NCBI RefSeq assembly: GCF_042652185.1
Contig: NZ_JBHSIX010000023.1
Strand: one strand, 5' to 3'
Length of the DNA: 64,000 nucleotides
DNA from: Actinacidiphila fildesensis
Lineage (GTDB): Bacteria > Actinomycetota > Actinomycetes > Streptomycetales > Streptomycetaceae
A model generated the notes under the pieces. That model saw only the letters and a program-made list of their open reading frames with translations. It did no database searches and was not told the origin of the DNA. Both the position numbers and the translations under genes were made by a program. The first letter of the stretch is position 1, and each line of letters begins with the position of its first letter. Positions 35,433 through 43,728 of this stretch are shown piece by piece.

Positions 35433-35906
35433 TCAGACCGTGGTGGCGCCGGGGCTGGCGGGGCGCAGCATGCAGGTGAGGCGGGCGGTACAGACCCGCT
35501 TGCCGTTCTCGTCGGTGATGACGACCTCGTAGGTGGCCGAGGAGCGGCCGCGGTGGACCGGGGTGGCGACGCCGGTGACGTTGCCGGAGCGGATGCCGCG
35601 GTGGTGCGTGGCGTTCAGGTCCACGCCGACGGCGAGCTTGCCGGGACCGCCGTGCAGCATGGCGCCGACGGAGCCCAGCGTCTCGGCGAGGACGGCGGAG
35701 GCGCCGCCGTGCAGCAGGCCGTAGGGCTGGGTGTTGCCCTCGACGGGCATGGTGCCGACCACCCGCTCGGGGGACGCCTCGGTGATCTGGATGCTCATAC
35801 GGTCACCGAGGTGGCCGGCCGAGAACAGGGCGGGCAGGTCGAGGCCGAGGCCGGACCACTGCGCCAGGATCTCCTGCGGGAACTGCGTGCTCGTCTGCTC
35901 GCCCAT
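35433..35906 (-). CDS. PaaI-type hotdog thioesterase
   Basis: 157 residues from the second ATG, chosen because CGGAG lies 8-9 nt before it; the upstream ATG at 35927 would add 7 residues. The hotdog-fold motif GNTQPYGLLHGGASAVLAETLGS is split as GNTQPYGLLHGGA and SAVLAETLGS, carrying the catalytic-loop HGG and Glu of the PaaI/4HBT group. NATHHRGIRSGNVTG and RTGRSSATYEV-like strands follow. Such enzymes cleave aromatic or fatty acyl-CoA thioesters in the cytoplasm. The substrate is not known. It follows the oxidoreductase gene by 83 bp on the same strand; a shared transcript is possible. Confidence 0.87.
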   Translation of the reverse strand: MGEQTSTQFPQEILAQWSGLGLDLPALFSAGHLGDRMSIQITEASPERVVGTMPVEGNTQPYGLLHGGASAVLAETLGSVGAMLHGGPGKLAVGVDLNATHHRGIRSGNVTGVATPVHRGRSSATYEVVITDENGKRVCTARLTCMLRPASPGATTV

Positions 35907-35989
35907 GCGGCCGGCTCCGATCGTCATCGTTCGGTGGTGTCGGTGGATCAGTGAATCGGTGTACTGGTCAGCTTTCTACCTGACGGTAG

Positions 35990-38278
35990 TCACGATCCGT
36001 GCACCGGGGCCGTCCGCTCCAGGCGGACGACCACCGACTTCGACGCCGGGGTGTTGCTGGTGTCCGCCGTGTGGTCGAGCGGAACGAGGACGTTCGTCTC
36101 CGGGTAGTAGGCGGCGGCGCAGCCGCGCGGGGTCGGGTAGTGCACCACCCGGAAGCCGTCGGCGCGGCGTTCCGTGCCGTCGGTCCACTCGCCGACGAGG
36201 TCGGCGTAGGAGCCGTCGGGCAGGCCGAGGGCTTCCGCGTCCGCGGGGTTGACCATGACGACGCGGCGGCCGCCCTTGATGCCCCGGTAGCGGTCGTCGA
36301 GGCCGTAGATCGTGGTGTTGTACTGGTCGTGCGAGCGCAGTGTCTGCAGCAGCAGCCGGCCCTCGGGGACGGCCGGGTACTCGACCGGCGACGCGGTGAA
36401 GTTGGCCTTGCCGGTGGCGGTGGGGAAGGTGCGGCTGTCGCGCGGGGCGTGCGGCAGGGTGAAGCCGCCGGGGTGCCGGACCTTGGTGTTGAAGTCGTCG
36501 AAGCCGGGCACGACGCGGGAGATCCGGTCGCGCACCAGGTCGTAGTCGGCTTCGAGCGCGGCCCACGGGACGGCGGTGTCGTCGCCGAAGACGGCGCGGG
36601 CCAGCCGGCAGACGATCGCGGTCTCCGACAGCAGGTGCGGGGAGGCGGGCCGCAGGGCGCCGTGCGAGGCGTGCACCATGCCCATGGAGTCCTCGACGGT
36701 GACGAACTGGTCGCCGCCCGCCTGGGTGTCCTTCTCGGTGCGTCCCAGGGTGGGCAGGATCAGGGCGCGCGATCCGGTGATGACGTGCGAACGGTTGAGC
36801 TTCGTCGACACGTGCACGGTCAGTGCCGCGTTGCGCATCGCGGCCTCGGTGACGGCGGTGTCGGGGGAGGCGGCCACGAAGTTGCCGCCCATGGCGAAGA
36901 AGACCTTCGCGGTGCCGTCGCGCAGCGCGCGGATGGCGCGTACGACGTCGAGGCCGTGCTCGCGCGGCGGGGCGAACCCGAACTCCTTCTCCAGGGCGTC
37001 GATGAAGGCGGGGGCGGGGCGTTCGAAGATGCCCATGGTGCGGTCGCCCTGCACGTTGCTGTGGCCGCGCACCGGGCACACCCCGGCGCCGGGGCGGCCG
37101 ATGTTGCCGCGCAGCAGCAGGAAGTTGACGACTTCCTTGATGGTGGGGACGGCGTGCTTGTGCTGGGTCAGGCCCATCGCCCAGCACACCACGACGCTCT
37201 TCGCGTCCAGGACCATGGCGAGCAGCCGGTCGATCTCCGCGCGCTCCAGGCCGGTGGCGCGCAGCACCTCGTCCCAGTCGGTGGTGCGCGCGGCGGCGGC
37301 GAACTCCTCGTAGCCGTGCGTGTGCTCGTCGATGAAGGGCCGGTCGACGGCGTCGGCCTCGACCAGCAGCCGGTTCAGGGCGCGGAAGAGCGCCTGGTCC
37401 CCGCCGAGCCGGATCTGCAGGAACAGATCGGTCAGCGCGGTGCCGGAGCCGGCCAGGCCGCGGGCGTTCTGCGGGTTCTTGAAGCGCTCCAGGCCCGCTT
37501 CGGGCAGCGGGTTGACGGTGACGATCCGCGCGCCCTGCTGCTTGGCCTTCTCCAGGGCGGAGAGCATCCGGGGGTGGTTGGTGCCCGGGTTCTGCCCGGC
37601 GACGATGATCAGGTCGGCGCGGTACAGGTCCTCCAGCAGCACGCTGCCCTTGCCGACGCCGATGGTCTCGGTGAGCGCGGAGCCCGAGGACTCGTGGCAC
37701 ATGTTGGAGCAGTCCGGCAGGTTGTTGGTGCCCAGCCGGCGGGCGAAGAGCTGGTACAGGAAGGCGGCTTCGTTGCTGGTGCGCCCCGAGGTGTAGAACA
37801 CCGCCTCGTCGGGCGACGCGAGCGCGTGCAGCTCCTGCGCGACGATGTCGAAGGCCCGCTCCCAGGGCACCGGCACGTAGTGGTCGGCGCCTTCCGCCAG
37901 ATACATCGGCTGGGTGAGCCGGCCCTGCTGGCCCAGCCAGTAGCCGCTGCGCCGTGCCAGGTCGGAGACCGGGTGCTCGGCGAAGAAGTCGGGTGTGACC
38001 CGGCGCAGCGTCGCCTCCTCGGCGACGGCCTTGGCGCCGTTCTCGCAGAACTCCGCCTTGTGACGGTGCTCGGGCTCGGGCCAGGCGCAGCCGGGGCAGT
38101 CGAAGCCGTCCTTCTGGTTGACCTTGAGCAGGGTGAGCGCGGTGCGGCGCACTCCCATCTGCTGCTGGGCCATGCGCAGGCTGTGCGCGACCGCGGGAAG
38201 CCCTGCGGCGGCGTGCTGCGGGGCTGTGACGTCGGGTGCGTCCTGTACGGGGTCGCCCGCGGGGGGTTTCGCTGCCAT
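35990..38278 (-). CDS. FdhF/YdeP-family molybdopterin oxidoreductase
   Basis: 762 residues from the ATG behind CGGAGAC. It belongs to the molybdopterin oxidoreductase alpha-subunit group (YdeP/FdhF-like). An N-terminal cysteine cluster CPGC plus CENG (Cys61, Cys64, Cys78) could hold an Fe-S centre. The Mo-bis-MGD domains are intact: GRTSNEAAFLYQLFAR, NMCHESSG (where formate dehydrogenases carry selenocysteine or cysteine), GQNPGTNHPRM, and the C-terminal dinucleotide-binding HDQYNTTIYGLDDRYRG. Electron-transfer partner subunits and an fdhD-like gene are not adjacent, so it acts alone or with partners encoded elsewhere. The substrate is uncertain; YdeP-type proteins are linked to acid tolerance in E. 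coli. Confidence 0.9.
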   Translation of the reverse strand: MAAKPPAGDPVQDAPDVTAPQHAAAGLPAVAHSLRMAQQQMGVRRTALTLLKVNQKDGFDCPGCAWPEPEHRHKAEFCENGAKAVAEEATLRRVTPDFFAEHPVSDLARRSGYWLGQQGRLTQPMYLAEGADHYVPVPWERAFDIVAQELHALASPDEAVFYTSGRTSNEAAFLYQLFARRLGTNNLPDCSNMCHESSGSALTETIGVGKGSVLLEDLYRADLIIVAGQNPGTNHPRMLSALEKAKQQGARIVTVNPLPEAGLERFKNPQNARGLAGSGTALTDLFLQIRLGGDQALFRALNRLLVEADAVDRPFIDEHTHGYEEFAAAARTTDWDEVLRATGLERAEIDRLLAMVLDAKSVVVCWAMGLTQHKHAVPTIKEVVNFLLLRGNIGRPGAGVCPVRGHSNVQGDRTMGIFERPAPAFIDALEKEFGFAPPREHGLDVVRAIRALRDGTAKVFFAMGGNFVAASPDTAVTEAAMRNAALTVHVSTKLNRSHVITGSRALILPTLGRTEKDTQAGGDQFVTVEDSMGMVHASHGALRPASPHLLSETAIVCRLARAVFGDDTAVPWAALEADYDLVRDRISRVVPGFDDFNTKVRHPGGFTLPHAPRDSRTFPTATGKANFTASPVEYPAVPEGRLLLQTLRSHDQYNTTIYGLDDRYRGIKGGRRVVMVNPADAEALGLPDGSYADLVGEWTDGTERRADGFRVVHYPTPRGCAAAYYPETNVLVPLDHTADTSNTPASKSVVVRLERTAPVHGS

Positions 38279-38361
38279 GTCTCCGATCCTGCCACGCGGG
38301 AGGGGCGGCCGCTCCGGCGCGTCCCGGTCGGCCGCCGGGCGTTGGCGGGGGTTGGCCGGGG

Positions 38362-38384
38362 TTGTCAGTGGGGCATGGGAGTAT
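38362..38384 (+). promoter_or_regulatory. near-match to the RecA-NDp/PafBC DNA-damage promoter before polA
   Basis: TTGTCAGTG (38362-38370), 8 nt, then GAGTAT (38379-38384). The first element is exact; the -10 differs from TAnnnT only in its first base. It ends 7 nt before the polA GTG, the same geometry as the exact motifs at ogt and uvrB. Confidence 0.55.
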
Positions 38385-38391
38385 CGAGAAC

Positions 38392-41130
38392 GTGGCAGCA
38401 AAGGCATCGAAGACGAGCGCAGCGACCGGCACGGCATCCACGGCGGGAGACCGGCCGCGGCTGCTCCTGCTCGACGGACACTCCCTGGCGTACCGGGCGT
38501 TCTACGCCCTGCCGGTGGAGAACTTCAACACCGCCACCGGCCAGCCGACGAACGCCGTGTACGGCTTCACGTCGATGCTGGCGAACACGTTGCGTGACGA
38601 GAAGCCGACGCATCTGGGCGTCGCCTTCGACGTCTCGCGCAAGACGTGGCGGTTCGACGAGTTCCCCGAGTACAAGGCGACCCGTTCGAAGACCCCCGAC
38701 GAGTTCCGCAGCCAGGTGGAGCTGATCGGCGAGCTGCTGGACGCGATGGGCGTCAAGCGGTTCGCGGTGGAGAAGTACGAGGCGGACGACATCATCGCCA
38801 CGCTGGCCACCCAGGCGGAGGCCGCGGGGTTCGACGTCCTCATCGTGACCGGTGACCGGGACGCGTTCCAGCTCGTCAGCGAGCACACGACGGTGCTGTA
38901 CCCGACCAAGGGCGTCTCGGAGCTGACGCGGTTCACCCCGGCGAAGGTCGAGGAGAAGTACGGCCTGTCGCCGTCGCAGTACCCGGACTTCGCGGCGCTG
39001 CGCGGCGACCCGTCGGACAACCTGCCGGGGATCCCCGGGGTGGGGGAGAAGACCGCCACCAAGTGGATCACCCAGTTCGGGTCGTTCGCGGCGCTGATGG
39101 AGCGGGCCGACGAGGTCAAGGGCAAGGCGGGGGAGAACCTGCGCGCGCACCTGGACGCGGTCAAGCTCAACCGCCGGCTGACCGAGATGGTGCGCGACGT
39201 GGAGCTGCCGTGCGGCCCGGTGGAGCTGGAGCGCGCGGCGTACGACCGGGACGCGCTGCACATCGTGCTGGACACCCTGGAGTTCCGTAACCAGAACTTC
39301 CGGGACCGGCTGTTCGCGGTGGATCCGGGCGCGCGGGAGGAAGAGGCCCAGGTCGCCGAGGGCGTCGCCGTGGAGGGCGCGCAGCTCGCCGAGGGCGGCC
39401 TGCAGGAGTGGCTGGAGGGGCACGGCAGCGCGCCGCTCGGCATGGCCACCGTCGACACGTGGGCGCTGGGCGGCGGCACCGTCACCCAGGTCGCGCTGGC
39501 CGGGGCCGAGGGCCCCGCGGTGTGGTTCGACCCCGCGCAGCTGGGCGAGGCGGACGAGAAGGTGTTCGCGGCCTGGATCGCGGACGCCGCCCGCCCCAAG
39601 GTGCTGCACAACGCGAAGAACGTGATGCGGGTCTTCGCCGAGCACGGCTGGACGGTGGCCGGCGTCAGCATGGACACCGCCCTCGCGGCCTATCTGATCA
39701 AGCCCGGCCGCCGTTCCTTCGCCCTGGACGCGCTGTCGGTGGAGTACCTGGGCCGTGAGCTGGCACCGGCCGGCGCCGAGAGTGGGCAGCTGGCGTTCGG
39801 CGAGGAGCAGGAGGACTCCGCCGCGCTGGACGCCCTGATGGCGCAGGCGCGCACCGTCCTGGACCTCGGCACGGCGTTCACCGGCCGGCTGGAGCAGGAC
39901 GGCGCGACGGGGCTGCTGCGGGACGTGGAGCTGCCGACGTCGGCGCTGCTCGCCCGGATGGAGCGGTCCGGGATCGCGGCCGACCGCGAGCACCTCGAGG
40001 GCCTGGAGCAGCGCTTCGCCGACGCCGTGCAGCAGGCGGTGGCCGAGGCGCACGCCGCGGTGGGCCACGAGTTCAACCTCGGCTCGCCCAAGCAGCTCCA
40101 GGAGGTGCTGTTCGGGGAGCTGGGCCTGCCGAAGACCAAGAAGACCAAGACCGGGTTCACCACGGACGCCGACGCCCTGGCGTGGCTGGCCGCGCAGACC
40201 GACCACGAGCTGCCGGTGATCATGCTGCGCCACCGGGAGCAGGCCAAGCTGCGGGTGACGGTCGAGGGCCTGATCAAGACGATCGCGCCCGACGGACGCA
40301 TCCACACCACGTTCAGCCAGACCGTGGCCGCCACCGGCCGGCTGTCGTCCACCGACCCCAATCTGCAGAACGTGCCGGTCCGCACCGACGAGGGCCGGGA
40401 GATCCGGCGGGGCTTCGTCGTCGGCGAGGGCTTCGAGTCGCTGTTGACGGCGGACTACAGCCAGATCGAACTGCGGGTGATGGCCCACCTGTCGGAGGAC
40501 GCGGGCCTGATCGACGCGTTCAACACCGGCGAGGACCTGCACACCACCGTCGGCTCGCACGTGTTCAGCGTCCCCAAGGACGCGGTGGACGCCGAGATGC
40601 GCCGCAAGATCAAGGCCATGTCGTACGGCCTGGCCTACGGGCTGTCCGCGTTCGGCCTGTCGCAGCAGCTGGGGATCTCCCCGGGTGAGGCGGGCGCGCT
40701 GATGGACACCTATTTCGAGCGGTTCGGCGGGGTGCGGGACTATCTGCAGCGCGTTGTGGAGGAGGCCCGCGGCACCGGCTACACCGAGACGCTGCTCGGC
40801 CGCCGCCGCTATCTGCCCGACCTCAACAGCGACAACCGGCAGCGCCGCGAGATGGCGGAGCGGATGGCGCTGAACGCGCCGATCCAGGGCTCGGCCGCCG
40901 ACATCGTCAAGCTCGCGATGCTCCGGGTCGGCGAGGCGCTCACCGAGGAGAAGCTGGCCTCGCGGATGCTCCTGCAGGTGCACGACGAAATCGTGGTGGA
41001 GATCGCGCCCGGCGAGCGCAAGCGCGTCGAGGAGCTGGTGCGGCGCGAGATGGCCGGCGCCTACCCGCTGCGGGCCCCGCTCGATGTCTCGGTGGGCGTC
41101 GGCAAGGACTGGGAGTCCGCGGCCCACTGA
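38392..41130 (+). CDS. polA: DNA polymerase I
   Basis: 912 residues from a GTG without a Shine-Dalgarno sequence but 7 nt behind a -10-like hexamer. The 5'-3' exonuclease domain is intact (DGHSLAYRAFYALP, VTGDRDAFQL, GDPSDNLPGIPGVGEKTA). Polymerase motifs A (TADYSQIELRVMAHLSED), B (RRKIKAMSYGLAYG) and C (QVHDEIVVE) are intact. The proofreading domain is degenerate: the first exonuclease motif reads VDTWAL where D-x-E is expected, and the second reads HNAKNVM without its aspartate, so 3'-5' activity is probably lost, as in other actinobacterial PolA. It joins Okazaki fragments and fills repair gaps. Its 3' end overlaps the convergent gene by 70 bp. Confidence 0.96.
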   Translation: MAAKASKTSAATGTASTAGDRPRLLLLDGHSLAYRAFYALPVENFNTATGQPTNAVYGFTSMLANTLRDEKPTHLGVAFDVSRKTWRFDEFPEYKATRSKTPDEFRSQVELIGELLDAMGVKRFAVEKYEADDIIATLATQAEAAGFDVLIVTGDRDAFQLVSEHTTVLYPTKGVSELTRFTPAKVEEKYGLSPSQYPDFAALRGDPSDNLPGIPGVGEKTATKWITQFGSFAALMERADEVKGKAGENLRAHLDAVKLNRRLTEMVRDVELPCGPVELERAAYDRDALHIVLDTLEFRNQNFRDRLFAVDPGAREEEAQVAEGVAVEGAQLAEGGLQEWLEGHGSAPLGMATVDTWALGGGTVTQVALAGAEGPAVWFDPAQLGEADEKVFAAWIADAARPKVLHNAKNVMRVFAEHGWTVAGVSMDTALAAYLIKPGRRSFALDALSVEYLGRELAPAGAESGQLAFGEEQEDSAALDALMAQARTVLDLGTAFTGRLEQDGATGLLRDVELPTSALLARMERSGIAADREHLEGLEQRFADAVQQAVAEAHAAVGHEFNLGSPKQLQEVLFGELGLPKTKKTKTGFTTDADALAWLAAQTDHELPVIMLRHREQAKLRVTVEGLIKTIAPDGRIHTTFSQTVAATGRLSSTDPNLQNVPVRTDEGREIRRGFVVGEGFESLLTADYSQIELRVMAHLSEDAGLIDAFNTGEDLHTTVGSHVFSVPKDAVDAEMRRKIKAMSYGLAYGLSAFGLSQQLGISPGEAGALMDTYFERFGGVRDYLQRVVEEARGTGYTETLLGRRRYLPDLNSDNRQRREMAERMALNAPIQGSAADIVKLAMLRVGEALTEEKLASRMLLQVHDEIVVEIAPGERKRVEELVRREMAGAYPLRAPLDVSVGVGKDWESAAH

Positions 41131-41924
41131 CGGCGCCGCCTGCGGCGCAGACGGGCGGCGGCCGCGTACAGCAGCGCGCCGCCCGCCAGCCCGGCCCCCG
41201 CGCCGAAGGCCGCCGTGGGCACGACGTCGCCGAGCGATGACGGGGCCCTGACGGCGTACTCCCGCAGACAGCGGACGACGGAGCCGGCCACCGCGCAGCC
41301 GGCCAGCAGTGTGACCACGCCGCCGCGCCCGCGGGGCGTCAGCCGCGGCAGCCGGGCGGGCGGCGGCTCCTTCGGGGCGGCGCGCAGCGCGCGGGCGGTG
41401 AACGCGGCCAGCACCAGCAGCGCCGTCGCCGAACTGCCGTACTGCAGCCACTGGTACAGCTGCTGCCCGTGCACCACGGTGTTCAGCACCGGCAGCATCC
41501 GCACCCCCCAGCGCCCGTAATGGGTGAAAGTGTCCCATCCGACGTGGGTGGTCGCGCCGATCGTCGCGGAGAGCCAGAACCAGCCCGCCGTGCGCGCCGA
41601 CCACGGCCGCCGGTCCCCGCTGAACAGCGTCGCGGTGCGCCCCTGCCACCCCTCGGGCAGCAGCGCCAGCAGCGGATCGCGCAGGAACAGCCAGCCGCCC
41701 ACCAGGCCCGCGGCGATCAGCGGATCGAGGGTCGGGACCGCCGCCGGCGAGTGCGTGACGTGACCGAACCGGAAGACACCGGACACCACCGACGCGGCGA
41801 AGTACGGGATGTCGGGGGCGAAGGAACCCGCGACGAGCGCCGCCGCGACCAGCGGCCCGCGGGCGGATCCGTCCCGGCGCAGCCCCGGCAGGACCGCTGC
41901 CGCGTGGCTCAGGGTGAACGGCAT
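41061..41924 (-). CDS. DUF4184 family membrane protein
   Basis: 287 residues from the ATG behind a strong GAGGGGG. The N-terminus MPFTLSHAAAVLP and the following SFAPDIPYF are the hallmarks of DUF4184, whose conserved His and Asp residues recall the metal-dependent YdjM-type membrane hydrolases. There are about six hydrophobic segments, with conserved GATTHVGWDTFTHYGRW in the middle, then a basic C-terminal tail. The biochemical role is unknown. The last 70 bp run antisense inside the end of polA. The transglycosylase gene starts divergently 139 bp away. Confidence 0.85.
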   Translation of the reverse strand: MPFTLSHAAAVLPGLRRDGSARGPLVAAALVAGSFAPDIPYFAASVVSGVFRFGHVTHSPAAVPTLDPLIAAGLVGGWLFLRDPLLALLPEGWQGRTATLFSGDRRPWSARTAGWFWLSATIGATTHVGWDTFTHYGRWGVRMLPVLNTVVHGQQLYQWLQYGSSATALLVLAAFTARALRAAPKEPPPARLPRLTPRGRGGVVTLLAGCAVAGSVVRCLREYAVRAPSSLGDVVPTAAFGAGAGLAGGALLYAAAARLRRRRRRQWAADSQSLPTPTETSSGARSG

Positions 41925-42062
41925 CAAACCCCCTCGTGAAGTGATCCTTTCCGACCAGTATGCGGAGTACCGCACGGTGGATGCGCGCCGGAAGTTCCCG
42001 TAGGGTCCGTGGGGTTGCGGCGCGGTAACGCGCTCAGCTCGCACGTGGGAGGGACCGCGGAC

Positions 42063-43340
42063 ATGGCAGCGCGATACGGACGGCGGATACGCGCGATGCG
42101 CAGGGGGGCGGCGGGCACGGCGGTCGCGGCCCTGGCGGTCGCGGCGCTCAGCGCCTCGCAGGCACCCGGTTTCGCCCAGGCGGAGCGGGCCCGCAATGCC
42201 GTCCCCAAGCCGCCGCCCGGCCCGCAGATCGACGGCGGGTCGCCGTTCTACAGCGCGCTGCCGCCCGAGGACGGCTCCAGCGGCCTGGCCGTCGGCGGCA
42301 CTTCGGCCCCCACGCCCACCGGCGGCACCGGCACGGGCATCGACACCGGCGGCACGGGCCTGCCCGGCACGGTGCTGGACGCCTACCGCAGGGCGCAGCT
42401 GGCCATCGCCACCTCCGACCAGGGCTGCAAACTGCCCTGGGAACTGCTCGCCGCGATCGGGCAGGTCGAATCCGGTCAGGCCGGCGGCGGTGCCGTCGAC
42501 GCGAAGGGCACCACGTACAAGCCGATCCTGGGACCGGTGCTGAACGGCGCCGGTTTCGCGAACATCTCGGACACCGACGGCGGCACCTACGACGGGGACA
42601 CCGTCCACGACCGCGCGGTGGGACCGATGCAGTTCATCCCGTCGACCTGGGCCAGTTGGGGAGCCGACGGCAACGCGGACGGCGTGAAGGACCCGAACAA
42701 CATCTACGACGCCGCCCTCGCCGCCGGCCACTACCTGTGCGCCGACAACCGCGACCTTTCGGTCTCCGCGGACATCGACCGCGCGATCCTCGGCTACAAC
42801 CACTCGCAGGAGTACCTGCACACCGTCCGGGCCTGGTTCCAGCACTTCAAGGACCAGGGAGCCGTCGCGGTCCCGGACAGCGGCCGCACACCCGGCGCCG
42901 GCGTCGGCCCGAGGACCTCGCCGCCGGCCACCGGCGTGCCGAAGCCGGGCGCCAGCCCGTCCGCGACGGCCACCGGCACCGTCTCGCCGGCGCCGACCAC
43001 CACCGGCCGGCCGACGCCGCCGACCACCGGCCCGGGGACGCCCACCGGAACGCCGACCGGCACCGCCTCGCCGTCGCCCACGCCGACGCCCACGGACAGC
43101 GGGAGCCCCACCCCGGGCTGCCCGACGCCGACGCCCACCCCGACGGGATCCGCCTCGCCGACGCCCACCCCGACCGGCACGCCGACGCCGACGCCGACTC
43201 CCACGCCGACCGACGGCTCCTGCCCCACCCCCACGCCCACCACGTCCCCGACGCCGTCACCGACCGCGACGGACGCCACGACCGCGGCCGCGAGTCCGAG
43301 CGCGTCCCCGTCGACCAGCCCGGCGGCCGTCGCCTACTGA
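42063..43340 (+). CDS. secreted lytic murein transglycosylase with Pro/Thr-rich tail
   Basis: 425 residues from ATG; a second ATG at 42096 is also possible. A basic start and the hydrophobic stretch AAGTAVAALAVAALSAS form a signal peptide ending near FAQAE. Residues about 100-270 are a lytic transglycosylase domain: WELLAAIGQVESGQAG with catalytic Glu136, GPMQFIPSTWASWG, and GYNHSQEYLHTV. It cleaves the glycan strands of peptidoglycan, forming 1,6-anhydromuramyl ends. Residues from about 290 to the end are almost only Pro, Thr, Ser, Gly and Ala, with runs of PT, a flexible wall-spanning tail that also holds two isolated cysteines. A 16-bp terminator follows. Confidence 0.9.
   Translation: MAARYGRRIRAMRRGAAGTAVAALAVAALSASQAPGFAQAERARNAVPKPPPGPQIDGGSPFYSALPPEDGSSGLAVGGTSAPTPTGGTGTGIDTGGTGLPGTVLDAYRRAQLAIATSDQGCKLPWELLAAIGQVESGQAGGGAVDAKGTTYKPILGPVLNGAGFANISDTDGGTYDGDTVHDRAVGPMQFIPSTWASWGADGNADGVKDPNNIYDAALAAGHYLCADNRDLSVSADIDRAILGYNHSQEYLHTVRAWFQHFKDQGAVAVPDSGRTPGAGVGPRTSPPATGVPKPGASPSATATGTVSPAPTTTGRPTPPTTGPGTPTGTPTGTASPSPTPTPTDSGSPTPGCPTPTPTPTGSASPTPTPTGTPTPTPTPTPTDGSCPTPTPTTSPTPSPTATDATTAAASPSASPSTSPAAVAY
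43069..43270 (+). repeat. low-complexity Pro-Thr coding repeats
   Basis: About 200 bp built from imperfect repeats of CCGACGCC/CCCACG encoding runs of Pro-Thr and Pro-Thr-Gly in the transglycosylase tail. Such DNA is prone to slippage, and its length probably varies between strains. Confidence 0.75.
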
Positions 43341-43373
43341 CGCACCCCGCCGACTGACGTACCCCGCACCCAT

Positions 43374-43411
43374 CGAGCCCGGCCCCGCCCTCCACGGCGG
43401 GGCCGGGCTCG
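43374..43411 (+). terminator. hairpin terminator after the transglycosylase gene
   Basis: A perfect 16-bp stem (43374-43389 with 43396-43411) and a 6-nt loop, 33 nt after the stop. Confidence 0.92.
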
Positions 43412-43437
43412 TTCGCGCGGTGGCCGCATTCGATCGG

Positions 43438-43475
43438 TAGAACCTGTTCTCATCTGATCCCCCGATTGCTACGGT
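43438..43475 (+). promoter_or_regulatory. KstR-like palindrome overlapping a promoter
   Basis: TAGAACCTGTTCTCA (43438-43452) fits the KstR half-sites T-NN-AAC-NN-GTT at every fixed base except the final A. A possible promoter overlaps it: TTCTCA (43447-43452), 17-nt spacer, TACGGT (43470-43475). A TetR-type repressor bound here would cover the -35. The cognate regulator is not in the window. Confidence 0.45.
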
Positions 43476-43519
43476 GCCCCGGCCCAGCCGACGTCGTCGT
43501 CCACAAGGGAGGTCCGGCC

Positions 43520-43654
43520 ATGCGTGCCCTGATCGCCGCAGCCATCGGACTCGCCGCCGCTCTCGCGCTCGTCCTCACCATGACCGCGGTCGGCGCACCC
43601 GCCGGAAAGACCTCGCCCAAGCCGCTGGTGACCACGGTCCCCAGCCACCCGTAG
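43520..43654 (+). CDS. SPW_0924-type small membrane protein
   Basis: 44 residues from the ATG behind GGGAGG. The sequence is one hydrophobic helix (about 3-24, ALIAAAIGLAAALALVLTM) followed by a short conserved tail with PAGKTSPKPLVTTVPSHP, which I recall as the SPW_0924 family found in Streptomyces. No function is known. It is 74 bp upstream of the DUF3068 gene, probably on the same transcript, behind the KstR-like site. The strong ribosome site and the conserved tail support it as a real gene despite its size. Confidence 0.78.
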   Translation: MRALIAAAIGLAAALALVLTMTAVGAPAGKTSPKPLVTTVPSHP

Positions 43655-43728
43655 CCGGTCGTTCCCGGCCGGTCGTCGTCCACCGCCACACAGGACGTCC
43701 GTAGCTACAAAGGAGGGGAAGCGTCCCG

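Noticed and set aside
35935..35958. TGTCGGTG followed by AATCGG, a possible third exact damage motif
   Set aside because: No TAnnnT at the required N8 spacing and no plus-strand gene downstream.
38365..41649. A 1094-residue minus-strand frame across polA
   Set aside because: Shadow of polA, which has all polymerase motifs; the frame's product is Arg/Gly/Leu-rich without motifs.
43069..43270. Repeats in the transglycosylase gene as a CRISPR-like array
   Set aside because: Units are short, unspaced and in frame as Pro-Thr codons; there are no spacers and no cas genes in the window.
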